Of a stretch of DNA of 64,000 bases, positions 58,001 through 64,000 are shown in pieces (positions within the stretch are counted from its first letter, which is position 1; each line of letters opens with the position of its first letter). The notes under the pieces were generated by a model. That model made no database searches and was not told the DNA's origin. It saw nothing but the letters and a program-made list of their open reading frames with translations. This stretch comes from Limnoperna fortunei (lineage: Eukaryota; Mollusca; Bivalvia; Mytilida; Modiolidae), in assembly GCA_944474755.1 (NCBI GenBank), contig OX104117.1:59759522-59823521 (forward strand), given 5' to 3'. The translations under genes and the position numbers were made by a program.

Positions 58001-59736
58001 TATGTCATAGCTTTGGACAGCATTTGTGTAACCCCATATTGAAATTGAAAACACTGTCTTGGTATGACATCTGAGAATTAAAGAAGTTACTTATTAAACT
58101 ATAATAAACTTACCTGTAAATAGAAGCATTCAACTTTATTATAATTATTAGAACAAGTGATTTTGTCAATTAAAGTTGGAGTTATTGTATGTGTATTATT
58201 TATGTGTCTTACAGATAGAACAAATTAAACAGAAAGCCCAGAAGAGGGATAGGACATTTGAATATACAATAATAGAATATTATTCTGGTGCCTGGTTTCC
58301 TATAACTAAAGGATGCAGAGTTTGCCTTAGATTTCCATGTACAGATGAGCCCAGAGTACCATTACAAAAAGGTGATAAAGTTCTGGTAACTAGATGGAAA
58401 AAGTAAGTTTCTTTTCCATTAAAATGTGTGAATATACAAGTATTAAAAAACACTTACCCATTCAAATTCTAAATAAACTTTGATAAAGGTTGTTAGTGTT
58501 AAGCACTTTGATTTGAAGGTTTTTATGCCTCCGCGACGACATGTCTGTAGGTATGTAAATCCGTATGAATTTCCGTAAAGCTTTTCTCAGAAACTGTGCA
58601 TGAGAACAATTTGAAATTTCGCAGGGTGGTTCAGTATCACAAGTTGTATGTCCTAAGCGACTTTCAGACCTGTCGGACACTTACTTCCTGTTTGGGACTG
58701 GGTCTATATAAAAATGTGTGAACATGAGTATGACAAGTTTTGTCAAGCTTTTCTCAGATACCATACATGAGAATAATTTGAAATTTGGCATGGTGGTTCA
58801 GTATCACAAGTTGTACGTCCTTAGCGACTTTCAGACAACTACTTCCTGTTTGTGACTTCACTTAGCAGCGGCATCTGTGTCCAATGGACACATTCTTCGA
58901 TTTTAAAAAGTTTTTGTTGGTGCATTTATTGGATAAATGATTACTGTCAAACATGAAAGAAATCTTTGTTCATCACCCTTCATTAATTCCTAATTGGTTG
59001 ATTGTTCCAAGTTTGTCACATAAATGGTGACAGATTTTTTTTCTGCTCCATTACCTCACACATGTTTACTATTTGTTTCATTTACTATTTATGGTGTGAT
59101 AAACATGTATTTGATTTCCCGTTGTAGACATTGGTTATATGGAACACGAGTGTTAAGAGAGAATGAAACAAAAAATGGTAAGAACATTTTCACATGTGCC
59201 TTGAATGCTTTTAAATCATCTTAAGGTCATATATGATGATTAAATTACTATGATATGTATCTTTCACACAACTTAATAGTCAGAATTGTGTGGGATATAC
59301 AAGTGTCATCTCAATTTCAAAATGGAGTTTCTAACTTGAAAGTGCATAGATTTAATCAAACTCGGGATATTAAATGTGCTACATTTTTCTATCAGTACAT
59401 ATCATTATGGTGGGATAGAATAGTGTATCAAAGTAGGTTATGACATGGCTGTTATTTCAGAATGTATTCCATGCTTTAAATATCCATTCTTGTAAGCTAC
59501 TCAAAAAATTAAAGGCCTGGAATTCAGCACAAATCATTTTCACATCATTAAATTAAAAAAGTTATTATAATAATAAATTTGTATAATTTGTATACTTCCA
59601 TTTTGTAATTGCAGGCAGTGGCAGAAAGCGATATAGAGGCTGGTTCCCCCGACGATGTGCGGTGGAGGTAGTTTCTGAAGATCAAAATCATGAGAAAGAA
59701 GACTTAAATGAGAATTCAGATAAAAAGGAAAAATGA
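49016..59736 (+). CDS. ZDHHC6: Palmitoyltransferase ZDHHC6, complete, 8 exons
   Basis: Exons: 49016-49261, 53038-53129, 53652-53808, 54495-54677, 57635-57799, 58215-58402, 59128-59177, 59615-59736. It gives 400 residues (human 413). Four hydrophobic segments lie near residues 15-32, 46-68, 136-158 and 182-212. The cysteine-rich domain spans exons 2-3: CxxC and HHCRKC motifs, then DHHC at 119-122, with Cys122 as the expected acyl-enzyme nucleophile. A C-terminal SH3-like domain spans exons 5-8. The last residues KKEK fit a KKXX ER-retrieval signal, as in human (KKNR). Known role: palmitoylates ER proteins such as calnexin. Two of the three regulatory cysteines known in human are replaced by W308 and F309; Cys323 is kept and Cys315 and Cys318 are extra. 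Intron 1 is large and full of transposons. The ATG fits the family start ([10 protein letters not shown]). Confidence 0.93.
49276..50790. mobile_element. Outer element of a nested transposon pair (ZDHHC6 intron 1)
   Basis: The left segment GGACGTCTCGGCCAAAGTGCC (49290s) reappears reverse-complemented at 50745-50762 (GGCATATGGCCGAGACGTCC). The CAGG element at 49834-50633 is inserted between. Exact ends are uncertain. It starts within 20 bases of the exon 1 donor. Confidence 0.6.
49828..50639. mobile_element. CAGG-terminus transposon, copy C, with 6-bp target duplication
   Basis: Ends CAGGACTCACCACACT (49834) and AGTGTGGTGACCCCTG (ending 50633) are inverted repeats with two mismatches. ATGGTT flanks both sides (49828-49833 and 50634-50639). 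The left subterminal region has repeated GAAGTCGCCC and the right has repeated CTTCTCCCT, as in copy A. No ORF. Confidence 0.9.
51174..51875 (-). pseudogene. Decayed antisense coding remnant in ZDHHC6 intron 1
   Basis: Three consecutive open stretches in different minus-strand frames read like one broken protein. The first (about 51720-51875) has [11 protein letters not shown], a PHD-finger-like C-W-H-C spacing. Next come about 55 residues rich in Glu and Thr (51548-51715). The third is [12 protein letters not shown] followed by about 100 residues (51174-51515). Higher GC than the surroundings supports former coding. The family was not recognised; a transposon-derived or retrocopied gene is possible. 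Confidence 0.45.
52010..52330 (+). repeat. Tandem repeat of about 114 bp (ZDHHC6 intron 1)
   Basis: Three diverged units share ATTGTAAACAAACAAA, TTCAATTAAAGA and TACATCAGTTA, with starts near 52020, 52134 and 52248. Flanked by AT-rich DNA. Confidence 0.7.
53652..53808 (+). CDS. ZDHHC6: ZDHHC6 exon 3 with the DHHC catalytic motif
   Basis: Encodes [25 protein letters not shown] followed by the third hydrophobic segment. DHHC-PW and the CCG-NH-NF pattern are the core of the DHHC acyltransferase family. The first codon is split with exon 2 (AG|A, Arg113). It ends in phase 0 at the Trp codon, followed by GTATGA. Confidence 0.92.
54768..54968 (-). mobile_element. Degraded antisense SINE fragment
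   Basis: The reverse complement shows CCCAATAAAAACTGGACA and ATAGCTGAAAAAATTGCTG, matching the SINE 3' body. The tRNA-like head is poorly preserved. Located in ZDHHC6 intron 4. Confidence 0.65.
55842..56090. mobile_element. Degraded foldback element related to 26220-26637
   Basis: Shares AATGACCTGTCAGG, TTTTCTACCT, TTTAATGTCCAGCTACTGATGA and AAGCAGTTTTCC-like blocks with the foldback element in VWA3A, with strong decay. Located in ZDHHC6 intron 4. Confidence 0.65.
56330..56443. repeat. Palindrome with arms of about 55 bases (ZDHHC6 intron 4)
   Basis: The left arm (ATCTTACATT, GGATTATCTGATTTCTCCAA, ATAGTTAAATT) is mirrored by the right arm (AATTTAACTAT, TTGGAGAATCTGATAATCC, AATGTAAGAT) around a loop of a few bases. 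A few mismatches. Probably a small foldback MITE. Confidence 0.88.
58520..58904 (+). repeat. Dispersed repeat with CGCGACGACATGTC head, copy 2
   Basis: Second copy of the repeat seen at 16351, here with an internal duplication: the segment from AAGCTTTTCTCAGA to CGACTTTCAGAC occurs twice. It lies in ZDHHC6 intron 6. Confidence 0.8.
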
Positions 59737-60790
59737 TGAATGTTTATTTTTTTAGGTCAATATTGTTTTTATTTTTTTAAATACATGTGCACTGCTGGGT
59801 AAAAAAAAATAATTTACACTGAATGTTTCACTAAGTGTTATAAAATGGAGACTGGACTTACTTCTGATGGTGCTGGAACTAACAGTCAGGAACACAGTAA
59901 CAAATTAAGAAACCAGTTTTATTACTGGAACTAATAGTTAGGGTCACAATAACAAATTAAGACACCAGTTTTAGTACAGGAACTAACAGTCAGAATCACA
60001 ATAACAAATTAAGACACCAGTTTTAGTAAGGTCACAAAATAACAGTCTAATGTATTGAAGCACATTAACTATTGTCAGAATCTTATAACTTCTAAAAATG
60101 TCTAGCAGTTCATAATCCAGTTAACATAGCACACAAGCACTGACAGTACTACTTTAACATCTCATACTTTTTACTGAAGATTGACTGGAAATGCCCACTA
60201 AAACTTGTATTTGAGATTTTTGAAGTTTGCAAAATACCTCCCTTTTTTTTTCTTTTAGAGGGCATCAGCTAATAAATAACATGTAAATATGTATAAATCA
60301 ATTTGATATTTTCTGACTTTAAAATATTTATCACAAAATTCAAAATTCAGTATCAGGTGGAGATAATAATGATGACAAGACATTTATTATATCTCTAAGG
60401 GTTTAAAACCTTAGGTTGTGGGGGTCAAAACATCACAATGATAGTTTGTGATATAATGTACTACCAGCAAAATTAGAACTAGGGTTGAAGAGCACTTCAG
60501 ATAAGTATACATTTTTTTCTTCTTAGATAAGAAAAACACATGCATACATTCTGACCAGCCATGGTATATTTTTAACAGAACTTATGGTAGTCAGTTGTAT
60601 ACAAATTTTCTATTGCATAGTATTTGTTAAATATTCATATAAACAAGTTAAGCAATATTTATCTTGCATGAACATCTAAATGCATAAAAAGACTGTTTAC
60701 TTTTGCATGACGATGTTGTAGTTATATATTGTCTCTTACTTATTGTGTCTAAATAATTATGTGTTCTTAATAAACTCTTCGTTGAAAAAT
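59737..60790 (+). other. ZDHHC6 3' UTR (probable extent)
   Basis: Follows the ZDHHC6 stop codon. AATAAA at 60769-60774 and a second near 60784 are candidate polyadenylation signals. Contains three tandem copies of a 52-bp unit (59875, 59927, 59979). The true 3' end was not determined. Confidence 0.5.
59875..60030 (+). repeat. 52-bp triplicate in the ZDHHC6 3' UTR
   Basis: Units start GGAACTAACAGTCAGGAA at 59875, GGAACTAATAGTTAGGGT at 59927 and GGAACTAACAGTCAGAAT at 59979. Each contains AACAAATTAAGA and ACCAGTTTTA. Confidence 0.9.
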
Positions 60791-63530
60791 AAATGAGGAG
60801 TTATGTACCATATGTTTTTGGAAGATAGAAATGTAATAGAATATTTTAATTAATCTTTTGAAGATAAATGTCAGTTATATTTTTGATAGAATGGTTTTAA
60901 TAATTAATTTCTTTAAAGTTTTGTTTAAAGCATATAACAGTTGTATATATTCATCTGTATAGTGTCACTAATTGCAGAAATGTCATTTATTGTTGTAAAC
61001 TTGTTGCATTTTTATAAAATACAAACAATTGTTTTACCAGGTTTGTAGTCGAACTAAATAATTTTCAGATTTTACTGCTTGTAAACAAAATTGTAAAAAA
61101 ATGGAATTATATTCCTGCATTGCATTACAAGTGGAATCGAACAAAATAAATGAAATGTACACCTCAAGAAACATGACATTGTAAAACAGACAAAAACACT
61201 TAACAGCATGACGAAATGTACATAGAGAATGATTCCAATCTGATTAGCATATGTATATTTCCTGTGTTTTGATTGGTTATTTTCCATTTACAGTCTCTTG
61301 CTTTTCACTTTTTACAACTGTATAAATCCAATTCAGAATATGTCAATGTGTACCGTCCGACCAAGGGCATTAAGTTGTCGGTGTAGGACGTAAAAAACTC
61401 CCCAAGTAAGTCAATGTGTAGAATAGAACCATTTACTCACAAACGTGACATAAAAGTCCGATGGATTATGTTATGTTATATCATCGATCAAGTTGGATCT
61501 GATTCAACCTTATATTTAGTTTGTGAGGGCATTGCCTGATTTTAGACCTCAGTAAATTCTTGATAATCTGTGTTTAATCTCTTAATAAAATATGTAAAAA
61601 AGTCAAATGCAGGAAGTTAAAAAGAAATTACACAATATTATTACTCTTGTGCAACATTGTTTCATAAGAATCGCAATCATAGTATAGAAACATATTTGTA
61701 CACAGAATGAAAAGTGTGATGGTATTATGTTACTAAATGTAAACAGCATTAAAGTCTCACAGATAATAATAATAGATAATATTAGTGGTTTTTTTTCTTG
61801 GCATAAATCAATAAAGAACAAATAGAAGGTAAACATGGTTTTTACTAGTTTTTTTTCTAAATATGAAATTCAATACTAGTATATTGTTCAATAAGAACTG
61901 GAGGCTTGTTTTGCTGAAATAACATCTTGTAATTTTATAAAGATGGATCAGCAAGTCATTGCAAAATGCAAAAAAGCAATAAGCTTTTTCAATTTATAAA
62001 CTATACCGGATAATTTTTACTCTTATACCTCCACTCAACGAGAGTCTTTCAAAAAGATGGATCAGCAAGTCTTTGCAAAATGCAAAAAAAGCAATATGCT
62101 TTACTATAAATTTTACTAGTTTATATCTCTGCTCGACCAGAGTTGGGGGTATATAGAGATCCCCATGTCCTTCTCTATCTCTCCATCCATCCATCCACAT
62201 TTGGTTTCTGGATAAATCAAAAAGCTTGAATCTGATTAAAATGAAACTATAGGATACATATTAGGTGGGTAAGAAGCCTATTGGTGCTTGAGGAATTCTG
62301 TCAAGGTGAAGGTCACAGTTTCAAAAAGAAATTACACAAAAAGGATTTTTCCGGACAAAAGCCAAAAAAGTTTGCATTCTATTTCAATAAAACTTTAAGA
62401 TATAGTTTAATATCAGGTGGATCAATAGCTAAATAATTTTTTGGGGAAATTCAGTGGCAGTTCAAGGTTACAGTCGCTAAAAAAATGAGACATTTTCATG
62501 GAAAAGATGTTTTGAGATGACAACTCAGAAAGTTGGCATCTGACTTCAATAAAACTTTATAATATAATGGTAATCATATGGTAAGAATTTCAGTTTGTTT
62601 TTTAAATTTTGATACAACTAGGAGGTGCTTGTTATGATTGATTTTGGAGTGTGCATCATATTAAAGCAGGGGTATAATTGATCAATATGTCAACTATTTC
62701 TAGTTTATATCTGTAAGTCAATGGAGAGCACAGATCAAATATACTATAACAAAATTAAATTGATTTGAAGGTTGTATACAGGCCATAATAACTGTTGATC
62801 TTGGTAAAGTTTTGTTTAAAATAAATGTAATTTAGCAATGAATTGATTATTTGAAAAAAAATTAAAGAATGGGGAAAGATTGAAACATTTATTTATTGAA
62901 TATTTTGTGTTTGTTTTTAATGAAATCCTACAAAGCAGGGTTTTATATATTTGTTATTTTCTTTGTCTGTATTTAGCTGAAATTTTGTTAAAAGCAAAAA
63001 AAGATTCTTTTTTTGAACAATAGTTGACATTACATATACAATTGTTCACCTGTATAAATATGTAAAAATGCAATATTTTAAAAGATAACATATAATAGAG
63101 TTATATATTGCTTGTTATGCAGAATTATCCAGACTATGGTCGTTTGTTTAAAATGTCTTTTTATTATTATGAGCTTTATCTGTTGTGAACCTAAAACAGC
63201 TGATAGTGTATTGCAGCAGTTTAAAATAATTTATTTCAATCTGCTGAAATATCTTACAATTAAATAAATTCTTTGCAATTGTTATCTTTTGAGTTCCTTT
63301 AAATTGGAACTGTATAACAAATTCTGAAATTGTGTGTTTTTAAAAAACCTTGGTATTTCTACTGGTACACTGTTCTTAATATTTTAATGGGTAACAGTCA
63401 TCAGATTATTATTAAAGTTATACTTACATTGAGTTTATTGTTAATAAATATCAAGCTTACCCAGTTTATTCCCACATGAGAAAAAAAGATTGAAATATAG
63501 ATTGAATTAGTTTATTGATTGATTTTATAG
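60791..63530. other. Intergenic AT-rich DNA with dispersed repeats
   Basis: No gene recognised. A segment of about 50 bp (AAGATGGATCAGCAAGTC...) is duplicated at 61941 and 62055. A dispersed repeat around 62110-62670 ends with AAAGCAGGGGTATAA, the same end seen at 32415 and 45130. Confidence 0.55.
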
Positions 63531-63533
63531 TTT

Positions 63534-64000
63534 GGGTTAATAGTCTGATATTATAGAAGGCTGGAGTACTTGGGTTAATAGTCTGATGTCATAGGTTTCT
63601 GGAGTACTTGGGTTAATAGTCTGATGTCATAGGTTTCTGGAGTACTTGGGTTAATAGTCTGGTGTCTTAGAAGGCTGGAGTACTGGGGTTATAAGTCTGC
63701 TGTCCTAAGAGTCTGATGTCATAGGTTTCGGGAGTACTTGGGTTAATAGTCTGGTGTCCTAAGAGTCTGATGTCATAGGTTTCTGGAGTACTTAGATTAA
63801 TAGTCTGGTGTCCTAAGAGTCTGATGTCATAGGTTTCTGGAGTACTTGGGTTAATAGTCTGGTGTCTTAGAAGGCTGGAGTACTGGGGTTAATAGTCTGG
63901 TGTCTTAGAAGGCTGGAGAACTGGGGTTAATAGTCTGGTGTCTTAGAAGGCTGGAGTACTGGGGTTAATAGTCTGGTGTCTTAGAAGGCTGGAGTACTGG
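63534..64000 (+). repeat. 38-bp minisatellite running off the window
   Basis: Units based on GGTTAATAGTCTGGTGTCTT plus AGAAGGCTGGAGTACTGG. Variants alternate between the TCATAGGTTTC and TTAGAAGGC versions, and some units carry an inserted CCTAAGAGTCTGATG. The right end continues beyond 64000. Confidence 0.92.

Overview
The window looks like nuclear DNA of a bivalve mollusc, most likely mussel-like. This is inferred from very AT-rich, intron-dense DNA, dispersed tRNA-headed SINEs with (caaa)n tails, many short non-autonomous transposons, and exons encoding metazoan proteins. No prokaryotic features, rRNA or functional tRNA genes were seen. Species identity cannot be fixed from sequence alone.

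Three protein-coding genes can be assembled exon by exon from splice signals and reading phase. (1) A VWA3A-like gene on the + strand (2454-29586) has 28 visible exons and about 1071 visible residues; its 5' end lies outside the window or is unrecognised. It encodes three von Willebrand factor A modules. (2) A complete DNAAF5/HEATR2 gene on the - strand (33087-48571) has ten exons and 829 codons; it encodes a HEAT-repeat axonemal dynein assembly factor. (3) A complete ZDHHC6 gene on the + strand (49016-59736) has eight exons and 400 codons; it encodes an ER palmitoyltransferase with a DHHC zinc domain, a C-terminal SH3-like domain and a KKXX tail. VWA3A and DNAAF5 converge. DNAAF5 and ZDHHC6 diverge from a 444-bp shared promoter interval. 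VWA3A and DNAAF5 are both linked to motile cilia; ZDHHC6 is a housekeeping ER enzyme.

The standout feature is at 5711-11792, a 70-bp tandem array of 87 units with no length change between unit starts. It is built from the last 53 coding bases of VWA3A exon 5 plus its 5' splice site and 17 intronic bases. The intron therefore starts as a field of about 63 intact copies of its own splice donor. Marker variants recur every 19 units (1330 bp), a satellite-like higher-order repeat.

Region by region: 1-894 is a CAGG-terminus transposon. 1162-2191 and 3179-3848 are copies of an element with 146-bp internal repeats. 3924-29586 is the VWA3A body, with SINEs, palindromes, a MITE inside a 30-bp minisatellite, and a third copy of the 146-bp element. 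29587-33086 is the convergent intergenic and 3' UTR region. 33087-48571 is DNAAF5, whose introns hold several transposons and a 5'-truncated LINE. 48572-49015 is the divergent promoter. 49016-59736 is ZDHHC6, whose large first intron holds nested transposons and a decayed antisense coding remnant. 59737-64000 is ZDHHC6 3' UTR and repeat-rich intergenic DNA ending in a 38-bp minisatellite that runs off the window.
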